Shown here: positions 8,743 to 17,612 of the stretch, one piece after another
Layout: the number at the start of each line of letters is the position of its first letter
Position numbering within the stretch: the stretch's first letter is position 1
The notes under the pieces: model-generated
Told to the model about the DNA's origin: nothing
The model's input: the letters and a program-made list of their open reading frames with translations, nothing else
Databases searched by the model: none
Made by a program: the position numbers and the translations under genes
NCBI GenBank assembly: GCA_964569695.1
Contig: CAZMUA010000002.1
Coordinates: 98,271 to 162,270 of the forward strand
Direction: 5' to 3'
Source of the DNA: UBA8106 sp964569695
GTDB taxonomy: Bacteria > Acidobacteriota > Vicinamibacteria > Vicinamibacterales > UBA823
Length of the DNA: 64,000 nucleotides

Positions 8743-10002
8743 ATGAGTGGCTACACGACAGTTGTGTTTGCACTAATTATGTCAATTGCGAGTGGTGCTT
8801 CTGGGCAAGAAACACCTGACCGTTGGCAGCTTGTTCAGGCTGGTACGCTCCTTGCTGTTCCCGGTAGCTCTGCCGTGGAACGCCAAACCCTTGTGATTAA
8901 AAACGACCGTGTCGATCGCATCGTCTCAGGATTTCCATCCGCTGAATCGCTCGATCTCGAAGGAGCAAAGGTTATCAATTTGCAGCAGCACTTTGTCCTG
9001 CCGGGGTTGATCGATATGCATGTGCATTTGACGTCTAGTCGAGGTGTGTCGCTACCTAGGGCCGACCAAGGACGTGATGTGTATAGCCTGACCGTTGGGA
9101 TTGCCAATGCGCGCAAGACGTTACACGCCGGGTACACCACTGTTCGAAATCCAGGTTCAACAGGATGGTCAATTTTTGCGTTGAGAGACGGAATCGCAAC
9201 TGGTGATCTCCAGGGACCTCGGGTATATGTGGCTGGCCACACCATTCGTATTGGCACTGACGGCAGTTCTGGCGCGTGCTCTAGTGTTGATTCGTGCCGC
9301 GAGGCAGTGCGTCGTCAGATTGGGATGGGCGCTGATTTTATTAAGGTGTATGCCACGTGTAGCGGGTCACAACCCTGCGCTCATGAGAACGCTCCTGCCG
9401 TGTTCTTGTTGGATGAGTTAAGAGCCGTGGTTGAGACAGCCCAAACCCGCGAATTAAAAGTAGCAGCGCATGCCCATCCGACCGCCGGAATTAACCTCGC
9501 TTTAGAAGCTGGAGTGGATTCCATTGAGCACGCTTCTTGGCTCGACGAAACCTCCTACCAACTCTTGCTCGAATCCGAGGCTTATTTAGTACCAACCTTA
9601 ATGGTAAAGGACATGATTCGACGGAGTCTCGGAAGTCGTGATCCGACAACGAGAGCCCGCCTAGAACGATCTCTTGCGGAACATCCGCGACGGGTGGCTG
9701 AAGCATTTGCTGCTGGAGTGAAGATTGCTTCTGGAAGTGATGCTGGAGTGGTGCCACATGGCCAAAATGCCAGAGAGCTTGAATGGTACGTGGACATTGG
9801 TCTATCAGAGATGGAGGCCATTGTGACGGCTACGGTGAATGCGGCAGAGTTACTTGGCCAAAGCGACCATCTAGGGCGACTGGAGGCAGGCCGGTTCGCT
9901 GACATGATTGCGGTACCTGCAAATCCGCTGGAGAATATCTCCGAACTGTTTAATGTCGCCTTCGTCATGAAGGGTGGGAAGGTCTATCGAGACGATCGTT
10001 GA
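8743..10002 (+). CDS. Secreted metal-dependent amidohydrolase (imidazolonepropionase/Xaa-Pro dipeptidase-like)
   Basis: A 419-residue amidohydrolase-superfamily protein with an N-terminal signal peptide (TTVVFALIMSIASGASGQE). The metal-binding HxH is in LPGLIDMHVHLTSS. Further His ligands sit in AAHAHPTAG and IEHASW, and the last Asp is in IASGSDAGV. The end (LEAGRFADMIAVPANPLENI) is the usual C-terminal strand of the composite beta-sandwich. Related secreted enzymes hydrolyse cyclic amides or Pro-containing dipeptides; the true substrate is unknown. A strong GAGGAG precedes the ATG. It diverges from the ThDP operon across 163 bases with no other obvious gene or structure. Confidence 0.87.
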   Translation: MSGYTTVVFALIMSIASGASGQETPDRWQLVQAGTLLAVPGSSAVERQTLVIKNDRVDRIVSGFPSAESLDLEGAKVINLQQHFVLPGLIDMHVHLTSSRGVSLPRADQGRDVYSLTVGIANARKTLHAGYTTVRNPGSTGWSIFALRDGIATGDLQGPRVYVAGHTIRIGTDGSSGACSSVDSCREAVRRQIGMGADFIKVYATCSGSQPCAHENAPAVFLLDELRAVVETAQTRELKVAAHAHPTAGINLALEAGVDSIEHASWLDETSYQLLLESEAYLVPTLMVKDMIRRSLGSRDPTTRARLERSLAEHPRRVAEAFAAGVKIASGSDAGVVPHGQNARELEWYVDIGLSEMEAIVTATVNAAELLGQSDHLGRLEAGRFADMIAVPANPLENISELFNVAFVMKGGKVYRDDR

Positions 10003-10066
10003 TCGATTCCGACGCGACCCGGTGTATGCCGTGGCGACACAAGGCGTTCATGATCGTTAGTCTTTT

Positions 10067-10106
10067 GCCTGTCTACCCAAGTAGGTAGTTCAAATAATCA
10101 ACAGGC
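10067..10106. terminator. Possible bidirectional terminator (nested inverted repeat)
   Basis: In the 125-base convergent gap, GCCTGT (10067-10072) pairs with ACAGGC (10101-10106). Inside it, CTACC (10073-10077) pairs with GGTAG (10084-10088) around a 6-base loop. TTTT precedes the stem, which would give a U-run for minus-strand transcripts. The asymmetric internal loop makes it weak. Confidence 0.35.
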
Positions 10107-10126
10107 GAGTGGGATAGCGGCGGTGC

Positions 10127-10690
10127 TTAACGTCCCGGCACCATCAGGTGTGCGCCAGAGGTTCCTCCACCCATTACCGAGATGATGTTTGCGGAGCGAC
10201 CGCCTGGTAGACCCAAAGATTCGTTGGTCGCGAACGGCACCATGACTACCAGATGTTGTCGCGCGCTCTCTTGATCGTTGCCCACCATATAGTAGTAGAC
10301 GGAGCCGAAAACAGGCACGACGCGTGTCCCGTCTGCTTCTGCGGCATCCATTAATGCTTTTGACTCTTCTGGGGTGCTGCTAGCCCGAAAGAATTCAAGG
10401 TTTTGTTCGTAGCGTTCCAGGTTGCCCTTGTTTGTGCATTGCACGCTGAATGCGCGCTGACCGTTTTGATTAGATCGATCCCAGCAGACAAAATCGTTTG
10501 TGCCTTCACGGAGCACTCGACGAGTACCGTCTTCATCCCATGTGACCACCATGGCCTCAGTTTGCCCCGTGCCACCTCTGCCAGCAGGCGCTGCGAGGAC
10601 AGCACGTTCGATAATTTCCTCGTCAGTTTGTGCCGTTGCAGGAGCGGCAAGGGCAAGTAGAGCACAAGCTAGGAGTACAACACGTTTCAT
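10127..10690 (-). CDS. Secreted protein of unknown function
   Basis: A 187-residue protein with a clear signal peptide (MKRVVLLACALLALAAPATAQ) and a GGAGG ribosome-binding site. The mature part is small and soluble, with two Cys (FVCWDR and SVQCTN) that could form a disulfide and a Gly-rich end (SVMGGGTSGAHLMVPGR). I do not recognise a family. The residues ESKALMDAAEADGTRVVPVFGSVYYY suggest a compact alpha/beta domain. It is convergent with the amidohydrolase gene and divergent from the M28 peptidase gene, so it is probably a single transcription unit. Confidence 0.7.
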   Translation of the reverse strand: MKRVVLLACALLALAAPATAQTDEEIIERAVLAAPAGRGGTGQTEAMVVTWDEDGTRRVLREGTNDFVCWDRSNQNGQRAFSVQCTNKGNLERYEQNLEFFRASSTPEESKALMDAAEADGTRVVPVFGSVYYYMVGNDQESARQHLVVMVPFATNESLGLPGGRSANIISVMGGGTSGAHLMVPGR

Positions 10691-10770
10691 GGGGTAACCT
10701 CCGTGTGAGTAAACGTTATAAATAGGTTAAATCGCACAGCAATCATTTATTGTAGGTGAGTTAACCAATT

Positions 10771-10788
10771 GGGACAATGAGATGTCCC
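10771..10788. promoter_or_regulatory. Perfect 6-bp dyad in divergent promoter region (possible operator)
   Basis: GGGACA, six bases, then TGTCCC lies in the 190-base region between the minus-strand secreted protein (start 10690) and the plus-strand M28 peptidase (start 10881). Its position suits an operator for one or both genes. No known binding site is claimed. Confidence 0.25.
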
Positions 10789-10880
10789 GAATAGTTCTCG
10801 TGAGGTGTATAGTCTTATCCTATTCAGGAGTTGGACGGTTTCGCTATCAAAATAGTGTTCGGAGAGTGAGGACGAGTGCC

Positions 10881-12488
10881 ATGAAAAAGTTATCAGTTTT
10901 GTTCCTAAGCGTGCTGGTCACGGCGATGTGGGATGTAGAGGTGAGGACGCAGACTTTCGCTTCGGATGATCCGGTGATTCGACAGATCTGGACGGAAGGA
11001 ATTGAGAATTCTCAAACCTATTCGTTAGGCCAAGTGTTGTTCGACAAAATTGGACCGCGATTGACGGGCACTCCCGGAAAGAAACAGGCGAATGATTGGC
11101 TGGTGGACACCTATAGGAAATGGGGCATCGAGGCTGAGAATGAAGAGTATGGCACGTGGATGCGCTGGAATCGAGGGCGGACGCACGTCGACCTTGTGGA
11201 GCCTCGGGTCCGAACGCTCGAAATGGCATTGTTGGCGTGGAGTCCAGGGACCGAGGGACAGCCTCTTCGTGGCGAGGTTGTGATCATGCCAGACGTCGAG
11301 AATGTAGCCGCGTTTGAGGCTTGGTTGCCAAACGTAAAAGGTAAGTTTGTTGCGATTGCTTTTCCCCAACCAACTTGTCGACCTGATTCAGATTGGGAGC
11401 AGTGGGCCACGGAAGCGTCGCTGAGCGAGATGCGAGAGACCCGCGACCGGGATGAACAGACGTGGCGGGAACAGATGAGTCGATCCGGGTTTGAGATTCA
11501 GGGGCGAGGCTCCGAAACAATTATTTCTGAAGCCCTCGAAAGAGCAGGTGCAGCCGGTGTGATTGCCTCCCGCTGGAGACGGGCGACCACTTCTGGAGGA
11601 TGGGGTGCGAATCAAATGTTTGCGGCCGGTACCGAGCGCATCCCAGCCTTAACGGCTGGGTGCGAGGATTACGGCTTGTTGTATCGGCTGGCAGCGAACG
11701 GACAACATCCGGTTATTGAAGTTAATTCCGACGCTGAATTTCTTGGAGAAGGACCAGTATTTAATACGATCGGCCGGATCCCTGGTGTTGAACTCCCAAA
11801 TGAGTACGTCATTCTGTCTGCCCATTTTGACTCATGGGACGCAGCGTCCGGTGCGACCGATAATGGCACGGGAACTCTCACGATGCTGGAAGCGATGCGA
11901 CTTCTAAAGATGGCGTACCCTAATCCGCGTCGTACGATTCTTGTGGGACATTGGGGTGGCGAGGAGCAGGGTCTCAATGGATCACGGGCGTTTGTTGAAG
12001 ACAATCCTGAGGTGGTTGAGAACCTCCAAGCGCTCTTTAATCAAGACAACGGCACTGGACGCATTGTGGCTGTTTCGACGCAAGGTTTCGTCGACGCCAC
12101 GGGCTACGTCGCCCGATGGTTTTCGGCAATGCCGTCTGAATTTTCCAATAGCATCAATTTTGATTTCCCCGGTATGCCAGGTAGTGGGGGTACTGACTCT
12201 GCGTCGTTTGTCTGTCGTGGCGTGCCAGCATTCAGCCTCAGAGCCCTGAATTGGAGTTACAGCCAGTACACGTGGCACACGAATCGCGATACATTCGACA
12301 AGGTCGTGTTCTCTGACTTGACGCGCAACGCCACTCTTTATGCCATGCTGGCTTACTTGGCATCAGAAGAGCCTGATCGCGTACCCCGAGAGCGACGTAC
12401 CGAATTTCCGGTGAATGCAACTACTGGGGAACCCGGGTCGTGGCCGGACTGTCAACCGGCGCGTCGAGAATGGTCGGAGCGTCGGTAA
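10881..12488 (+). CDS. Secreted M28-family zinc aminopeptidase
   Basis: I chose the ATG at 10881 because it gives a clean signal peptide (MKKLSVLFLSVLVTAMW) and has GGAG upstream; an in-frame ATG at 10782 adds 33 implausible residues. The 535-residue protein has a protease-associated-type insert in the middle and the five co-catalytic zinc segments of M28 in order: SAHFDSWD, GATDNGTG, GGEEQG, NQDNGTG and WHTNRDTFDK. It should hydrolyse N-terminal residues of peptides in the periplasm or outside the cell. It is convergent with the S51 peptidase gene, and the two may both serve peptide scavenging. Confidence 0.92.
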   Translation: MKKLSVLFLSVLVTAMWDVEVRTQTFASDDPVIRQIWTEGIENSQTYSLGQVLFDKIGPRLTGTPGKKQANDWLVDTYRKWGIEAENEEYGTWMRWNRGRTHVDLVEPRVRTLEMALLAWSPGTEGQPLRGEVVIMPDVENVAAFEAWLPNVKGKFVAIAFPQPTCRPDSDWEQWATEASLSEMRETRDRDEQTWREQMSRSGFEIQGRGSETIISEALERAGAAGVIASRWRRATTSGGWGANQMFAAGTERIPALTAGCEDYGLLYRLAANGQHPVIEVNSDAEFLGEGPVFNTIGRIPGVELPNEYVILSAHFDSWDAASGATDNGTGTLTMLEAMRLLKMAYPNPRRTILVGHWGGEEQGLNGSRAFVEDNPEVVENLQALFNQDNGTGRIVAVSTQGFVDATGYVARWFSAMPSEFSNSINFDFPGMPGSGGTDSASFVCRGVPAFSLRALNWSYSQYTWHTNRDTFDKVVFSDLTRNATLYAMLAYLASEEPDRVPRERRTEFPVNATTGEPGSWPDCQPARREWSERR

Positions 12489-12494
12489 ACTAGG

Positions 12495-12509
12495 GCGGCG
12501 GTTCGCCGC
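12495..12509. terminator. Short GC-rich hairpin between convergent peptidase genes
   Basis: GCGGCG, GTT, CGCCGC form a perfect 6-bp stem 6 bases after the M28 stop codon. There is no T-run, so intrinsic termination would be weak; it could serve either strand in this 63-base gap. Confidence 0.35.
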
Positions 12510-12551
12510 GACGAAATTCTCACCTCGGCTCTTGGTGCGATCGTTTGTGAG

Positions 12552-13346
12552 CTAGTCAATCATGTCTGCTTCGAGTTGTGTTTCGACAATTTCACCATCT
12601 TGGAGATCCACGTAGTATGCGTTGGCCTCTTCTCGAGTCCGTACGACTTGTGCCACTTCGTTGTCTTGGAAATAGATGCCAGCGTCATTATCACAGGCGT
12701 ACCCAGGCTTTAGCTCACCTGATTTAATGAGCCTGTGGTAAGTCGGTCGGCGGTCTTCCTCGCCATCATAGTGTGGCGAGTGGCTCCCCTTGAGGAATCC
12801 GAGGCAGTTAATTTTTGAGAGCTCCTTTGGGCGCGAGTCCGTGGTGCCCTCCTCGAACCAACATAACGAACCAGCGCTTGCACCGCCAAGAACAATTCCC
12901 CGATCCCAAGCTTCTCGGAGCACCTCGTCAATGCCGTGGGCTTTCCAGATGACTTGTTGATTTAGGGTATTGCCTCCGGACACGACAATGCCATCGACGG
13001 ACAATAACACTTCAGCAAACGTTTTTGTCATTCGTCCGCTGCTGATGAAACTTGTCTGCACAGAGGGAATTACATTTAAAGGTGCGCAATTTTCGTACCA
13101 GCGGATAATGCCGGACTCGCGGTCGGCTGAAGCAGTTGGCAGGTAGCAGAGCTTCGGCCGGTCTTTACCGGTTAGTGTCGCGAGGTGGCGAATAAATGAG
13201 GTTCTGAACCCGCCTCCCGCAATGAAGATTTTTCGATTCTCGCTTTGCGGCGTGCGACCTTTCGCTGACGCTGCGAGCGAGAACTCTCCGGCTCCAAGAC
13301 CGATGGACCCGAGTGTGGTTGAAACAAGAAAATCTCGTCTTTTCAT
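12552..13346 (-). CDS. Peptidase S51 family (dipeptidase E/cyanophycinase-like), exported
   Basis: A 264-residue protein with an N-terminal leader (MKRRDFLVSTTLGSIGLGAG) carrying a twin-arginine-like pair. The nucleophile Ser sits in GGASAGSLCW, the S51 signature, with a preceding VSGGNTLNQ strand that helps build the oxyanion site and a candidate His in GSHSPHYDGE. S51 enzymes cleave Asp-X dipeptides (peptidase E) or cyanophycin; the length fits a peptidase E-like enzyme plus leader. The final residues include an acidic tail (VETQLEADMID). The ribosome-binding site is AAGGAA. An exported S51 is less common than the cytoplasmic form. Confidence 0.87.
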   Translation of the reverse strand: MKRRDFLVSTTLGSIGLGAGEFSLAASAKGRTPQSENRKIFIAGGGFRTSFIRHLATLTGKDRPKLCYLPTASADRESGIIRWYENCAPLNVIPSVQTSFISSGRMTKTFAEVLLSVDGIVVSGGNTLNQQVIWKAHGIDEVLREAWDRGIVLGGASAGSLCWFEEGTTDSRPKELSKINCLGFLKGSHSPHYDGEEDRRPTYHRLIKSGELKPGYACDNDAGIYFQDNEVAQVVRTREEANAYYVDLQDGEIVETQLEADMID

Positions 13347-13502
13347 GATGTTTTATTCCTTACTGAGAGTGATTCGACGTTCCGATTATAGGTGAAAGGA
13401 CTAGAAACGATAAACGCCTTTCTAAATGATCCACTTTAGGGTCGGCGGCCACCGGATTTCAGGCAGGGTTATAATTATGGAGGTTCCGACTTTGGAGTGG
13501 TT

Positions 13503-13985
13503 ATGCCTACATTTGATGTTGTGTCAGAAGTGAATCTCCACGAAGTGACGAACGCTGTAACTCAGGCGATCCGGGAAATTACTACACGATTTGATTTTAA
13601 AGGTAAAAACGTGAAGCTTGAATTTGCGGATGACCAGGTAACAATGCGGGCACCAGAAGAATTCCAATTAGAACAGTTATACGACGTGCTGACGAATAAA
13701 TTTGCCAGTCGAAAGGTGGACGTGCGTTGTCTCGAGCGGGATCCTGTCCAAAAAAATGTGAGTGACGTTTGGCAGGTCGTGCGAGTTCGTCAAGGCATTG
13801 AGGTTGAGTTGGCTCGGCGACTTGTGAAACTGGTGAAGAACACCAAGCTGAAGGTGCAGGTGGCGATACAGGGTGAAAAACTTCGAGTCTCAGGAAAGAA
13901 ACGGGACGATCTGCAGACGGCGATTCAAGTGTTGAAAGATGCAAAGGTCGATATCCCACTCCAATTTATTAACTACCGGGAGTAA
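13503..13985 (+). CDS. yajQ: YajQ family nucleotide (cyclic di-GMP)-binding protein
   Basis: A 160-residue protein beginning MPTFDVVSEVNLHEVTNAV, with the highly conserved TRFDFKG early on and RDDLQTAIQVLKDAKVDIPLQFINYRE at the end, both diagnostic of YajQ/DUF520. I chose ATG 13503 over the in-frame GTG at 13497 because GGAG (13494-13497) is well spaced from it. Members bind nucleotides, and some bind cyclic di-GMP and regulate transcription. A TATAAT at 13470-13475 could be its -10 box. The next gene starts 1 base after its stop, suggesting joint transcription. Confidence 0.95.
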   Translation: MPTFDVVSEVNLHEVTNAVTQAIREITTRFDFKGKNVKLEFADDQVTMRAPEEFQLEQLYDVLTNKFASRKVDVRCLERDPVQKNVSDVWQVVRVRQGIEVELARRLVKLVKNTKLKVQVAIQGEKLRVSGKKRDDLQTAIQVLKDAKVDIPLQFINYRE

Positions 13986-13986
13986 T

Positions 13987-16167
13987 ATGGACTCGGTCCG
14001 TATGATGTTTGTGAGAAACATTAAGTCGTATTTTAGAGAAGCCAGCCTAGTCCTTCTTGGATTTGTGCTGTTGGTGCCGCCGCCGGTTTATGCTTCGGTG
14101 CGAAGTGTAATAGGCGTAGAAATCCAGGTGTCACAAGCGCAAGAAGGTGAGATAGATCTGGCTTACCTGCAGGCGTTAGCCGCCCAAGGTGATGCGCTGA
14201 TGCAGTTCGCACTTGGGCTGATGTATGAAACCGGCGAAATCGGCCCAAGTGATGTGGAAGCCGCAGCGCTCTATCGACTAGCCGCTGATCAAGGCTTGCA
14301 AGAGGCACAAGCCCGACTTGCTGCTTTCTATGCGGAAGGGAAGGGCGTGACGCAAGATATCGAAGAAGCAGTACGTCTGTACTACGAGGCTGCCATCCAA
14401 GGAAATTCTGAAAGTCAAGGAGCACTTCGAGCGATTGCTGATCAAGGTATCGCAAGTGCTCAGTATCTTGTGGGTTTGATGTTTCATACAGGAGTGGGAT
14501 CGAGTCCGGGAAGTTCAATGGCTGCGCAATATTACAACCGAGCTGCCCAGCAAGGACATGCGGAGGCCTATGAAGGGCTTCGCACCCTTGGAGAACACTG
14601 GACGCGAGCGCAGTTCTTTTTAGGATCCTTGAATGATCTTGGTGAGGGGATCGAGCAGAATTACGCGGAAGCCCTTCGTTGGTACCGTCTAGCTGCAGAC
14701 CAAGGGGATGAGGAGTCCCAGTACAGAATTGGAATGATGTATGCCGAAGGCCGTGGCGTCGAGCAAGACTATTCAGAAGCGGCGAAATGGTTTCGCGTCT
14801 CCAGTGAGGATGATATTCATGATTATGACAGGGCCGGAGAACTTGTCCCTGACCCTGAGTATTTGACTCAAGAAGTTGAAGGTGCGCGGACCAAATTGCG
14901 TCAACTTGCGGAACGTAAAGACCCTGCGGCCCAATTCCATCTCGGATTGTTGGAAGAGCGTTACGCCCGGAAATGGTACCAAGAAGCGAGTGCACAGGGT
15001 TTAGCGGAAGGCCAGTACGCTTTGGCCGAAAGCTTCGCGGAAGGCCGCGGTGTAGCACAAAATGATGCCGTGGCGGTTCGACTATACGGTCGTGCAGCCG
15101 CACAAGGCTTCGGAGAGGCGCAGTACAAGCTGGGTGTGATGTACGTGCTCGGACGCGGTGTCGTGCCGAATACGAGAGAAGCGCTGAAGTGGTACCAGCA
15201 AGCTGCTGAACAGGGCGTCATCCAGGCTCAACTTGCTCTTGGTGCCATGTATGCCAGAGGACAATTTCTCACTACGGATCTGAGGGTGCCGACGGACTAC
15301 GTGTCCGCCTATAAGTGGCTGAGCCTTGCAGGCGCCAAACTGCCAATGGATCAATTCCTGCACTGGCAGGCGACGAATCTCAGAGAAGTCGTTAAGAAAG
15401 AGATGACGCTAAGCGAAATTCGTCAAGCCGAACGTCGCGAACACGCCTGGTACCAGCAAGCTGCTGCACCTGATGGGCCGGGTGCCGGGTCTTTGCTCGG
15501 TCGTGACCGGCTTGCCTCCGCCCAGTACAATCTGGGCCTTATGTATGCTGAGGGGCGTCATGTGGCACCAGATATCAAAGAGGCTGTGGTGTGGTTTCGA
15601 CAAGCCGCCGACAAGGATTTGCCTGAAGCTCAATATGATCTTGCCGAAATACTTGAAGAAGGAGAATTGGGTGTCGTCCGCAATCTTGACGAAGCCGTGC
15701 GATGGTACCGCCGTCTGGCTTCACAGGACTTCCGACCGGCAGAGTTGCATCCGTCAATTGCTGAAGCTCAGTATGTTCTGGGCCAGTTCTACGAGCAGGG
15801 CCGGGGTGTGCCACAGGACGATGGACAAGCTTCGAACTGGTTTGAAACTGCAGCCGGACGAAATCATGGACAGGCCCAATTGAGGTTGGCAACAATGTAT
15901 TTGGCCGGGCGAGGAGTCGAACGATATTTAGCTCGGTCCCTGATGTGGGTCGACCTCGCGGCCACGCGTTTGGTAAATAATCCTGAAGCAGTCGGTCGAA
16001 TAGCGATGATACGGGATGCATTGTTGCGTGAAATGACTGACGAGGAGGTCCTTGAGGCCCATTGTCTGTGGCAGTTAGAGCATCCTAAGTTGACAGGAGT
16101 CAGTACCGCAGAAATGCACGATCTGGTTCTGCAGTGCGCGGAGGGAGAGGGATTCGCTGGTTCTTAA
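13987..16167 (+). CDS. Secreted Sel1-repeat (SLR/TPR-like) protein
   Basis: A 726-residue protein starting at ATG 13987, one base after the yajQ stop; an earlier in-frame ATG (13939) lies inside yajQ and is unlikely. It has a signal or anchor segment (EASLVLLGFVLLVPPPVYAS) followed by many Sel1-type repeats of about 36 residues, recognisable by A.YNLGLMYAEGRGV and AVRWYRRAADQG-like units. They run almost without break from residue 50 to 700. These helical solenoids are protein-interaction scaffolds, often in envelope signalling. The spacing between repeats widens near residues 270-310 and 440-490. The partner is unknown; coupling to yajQ is the only clue. Confidence 0.9.
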   Translation: MDSVRMMFVRNIKSYFREASLVLLGFVLLVPPPVYASVRSVIGVEIQVSQAQEGEIDLAYLQALAAQGDALMQFALGLMYETGEIGPSDVEAAALYRLAADQGLQEAQARLAAFYAEGKGVTQDIEEAVRLYYEAAIQGNSESQGALRAIADQGIASAQYLVGLMFHTGVGSSPGSSMAAQYYNRAAQQGHAEAYEGLRTLGEHWTRAQFFLGSLNDLGEGIEQNYAEALRWYRLAADQGDEESQYRIGMMYAEGRGVEQDYSEAAKWFRVSSEDDIHDYDRAGELVPDPEYLTQEVEGARTKLRQLAERKDPAAQFHLGLLEERYARKWYQEASAQGLAEGQYALAESFAEGRGVAQNDAVAVRLYGRAAAQGFGEAQYKLGVMYVLGRGVVPNTREALKWYQQAAEQGVIQAQLALGAMYARGQFLTTDLRVPTDYVSAYKWLSLAGAKLPMDQFLHWQATNLREVVKKEMTLSEIRQAERREHAWYQQAAAPDGPGAGSLLGRDRLASAQYNLGLMYAEGRHVAPDIKEAVVWFRQAADKDLPEAQYDLAEILEEGELGVVRNLDEAVRWYRRLASQDFRPAELHPSIAEAQYVLGQFYEQGRGVPQDDGQASNWFETAAGRNHGQAQLRLATMYLAGRGVERYLARSLMWVDLAATRLVNNPEAVGRIAMIRDALLREMTDEEVLEAHCLWQLEHPKLTGVSTAEMHDLVLQCAEGEGFAGS

Positions 16168-16192
16168 AGTTGGGGAGTGGTGAGAGTTCCAC

Positions 16193-17011
16193 GTGGCTTT
16201 AGACGCTGTGTTTTACCGTGAAGACAGTCTTCGCGTCTTGATATTTACCGCGGTGTTTGTCCTAGCTGCCGCATGGGAATTATTCGCAAGCCAACGAACC
16301 GCTTCCATGTCTCGGGTTCAGCGTTGGTCCACGAATCTCGGGATGCTTGTGCTTGGCATTGGAACCATTCGCGTGCTACTGCCGATGACCTTGATTACCT
16401 TGGCAGAGTGGGTTGCAATTTTCGAGTGGGGACTGATCGGATTTCTCGATCTTCCATTCATGGTTGGCGTGGCTCTTGCGGTGGTCGCTCTTGATTTCTG
16501 TCTGTATGTTCAACACGTCGTGATGCACCGTGTGTCATGGCTGTGGCGTTTACATCAGGTTCATCATTCTGATGCAGAATTCGATGTGACCACGGGGCTT
16601 CGATTCCATCCGTTTGAAATTGTTGTGTCCGCCCTGTATAAGGCCATGGCGGTGGTACTGTTAGGGCCTCCAGCGTTGGCAGTTTTAATCTTCGAAATTG
16701 TGCTGAATAGCTCTTCGATGTTGACTCACGCAAACGGCCGGCTACCACAGCGTCTGGACCATGTGGTTCGTTGGTTGTTTGTGACGCCAGGTATGCATCG
16801 GATTCATCACTCTGTTGAAGTTGGTGAGCTTAATACCAACTTCGGATTCAATTTGGCTGTCTGGGATCGCTTGTTTGGAACCTACCGACAACGTGCGGTC
16901 TTAGAGTGTGCACATATTGAGGTCGGACTTCGGCTGCAGCCTGGAAGGGCATCGAGTTTACGATCGGCGCTTCGGATGCCGTTCGAGAAGGGAACGATCT
17001 CGTCATCCTAG
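16193..17011 (+). CDS. Membrane fatty acid hydroxylase/sterol desaturase family protein
   Basis: A 272-residue integral membrane protein with at least four hydrophobic segments in its first 190 residues. The di-iron histidine motifs of the family are present in order: HVVMH, HQVHH and, near the C-terminus, HRIHH, plus a FHPFE loop. The enzyme should insert or use oxygen on a lipid or sterol-like chain at the membrane. The start is a GTG; a G-rich stretch upstream may serve as ribosome-binding site. It lies 25 bases after the Sel1 gene, so it may be transcribed with it. Confidence 0.9.
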   Translation: MALDAVFYREDSLRVLIFTAVFVLAAAWELFASQRTASMSRVQRWSTNLGMLVLGIGTIRVLLPMTLITLAEWVAIFEWGLIGFLDLPFMVGVALAVVALDFCLYVQHVVMHRVSWLWRLHQVHHSDAEFDVTTGLRFHPFEIVVSALYKAMAVVLLGPPALAVLIFEIVLNSSSMLTHANGRLPQRLDHVVRWLFVTPGMHRIHHSVEVGELNTNFGFNLAVWDRLFGTYRQRAVLECAHIEVGLRLQPGRASSLRSALRMPFEKGTISSS

Positions 17012-17063
17012 AGTCGATCGGAGCGCACCAGGTCGACGTCAGGAAAGAGGTGGTAAGTGTCGT

Positions 17064-17543
17064 TCAGGGACGCTGGTTCGCCGCCCGACCGAGCTGAACC
17101 ACGATATTGAATTCTGCCTTTGTGACCGGTTGGATGGAGAGACGACTCCCTTTCTTGGTAACCATCATCTTGCTAAGAGCCTTGGTGGCTTTCAAGGTTG
17201 ACAGGGGCAGGGTATCTGGAAATTGCTCAACGAACGAGATTTCCACCATATGCCAAATCGGCTCTGTTTTGGTGCTCTTGGCGTCGAAGTATTTGTGGCC
17301 CTTTTTCCAGGCGTAGTGATCGGGATGGGCCTCCCGTGAGACTTTCGCAATGCCGGTGACTCCAGACGGTTCCGCATTGGACGCATAAAAGAGGACCCCA
17401 TCTCCAACCTCCATTGTGTCGCGCATGAAGTTGCGGGCCTGGTAATTCCGGACCCCTTCCCAACTTGTGGAACCATCACGTGCCAGATTCGCAATCGTGT
17501 AGGCCGCAGGTTCACATTTCATTAACCAGTAGTTTCGAGCCAT
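17064..17543 (-). CDS. EVE domain protein (thymocyte nuclear protein 1-like)
   Basis: A 159-residue protein that is a complete EVE domain: YWLMKCEPAAYTI at the N-terminus, WEGVRNYQARNFMRDTMEVGDGVLFYASN in the middle and AYSKMMV-like core segments later. The fold is PUA-like, and related domains bind modified bases in DNA or RNA; the bacterial role is unclear. No signal peptide, so it is cytoplasmic. It is convergent with the hydroxylase gene and divergent from the potassium channel gene (70 bases). Confidence 0.92.
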   Translation of the reverse strand: MARNYWLMKCEPAAYTIANLARDGSTSWEGVRNYQARNFMRDTMEVGDGVLFYASNAEPSGVTGIAKVSREAHPDHYAWKKGHKYFDAKSTKTEPIWHMVEISFVEQFPDTLPLSTLKATKALSKMMVTKKGSRLSIQPVTKAEFNIVVQLGRAANQRP

Positions 17544-17612
17544 TCAATATTCTCACTTGTCTTCTTGAACAATTCAGCAGCTAATCGTAAGCTAGATCTA
17601 GTTGAGATAACA

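Noticed and set aside
14033..15103. 356-codon open frame antisense to the Sel1-repeat gene
   Set aside because: It lies wholly opposite a clear repeat protein, lacks recognisable family features and arises from the repeated codon pattern of the Sel1 units.
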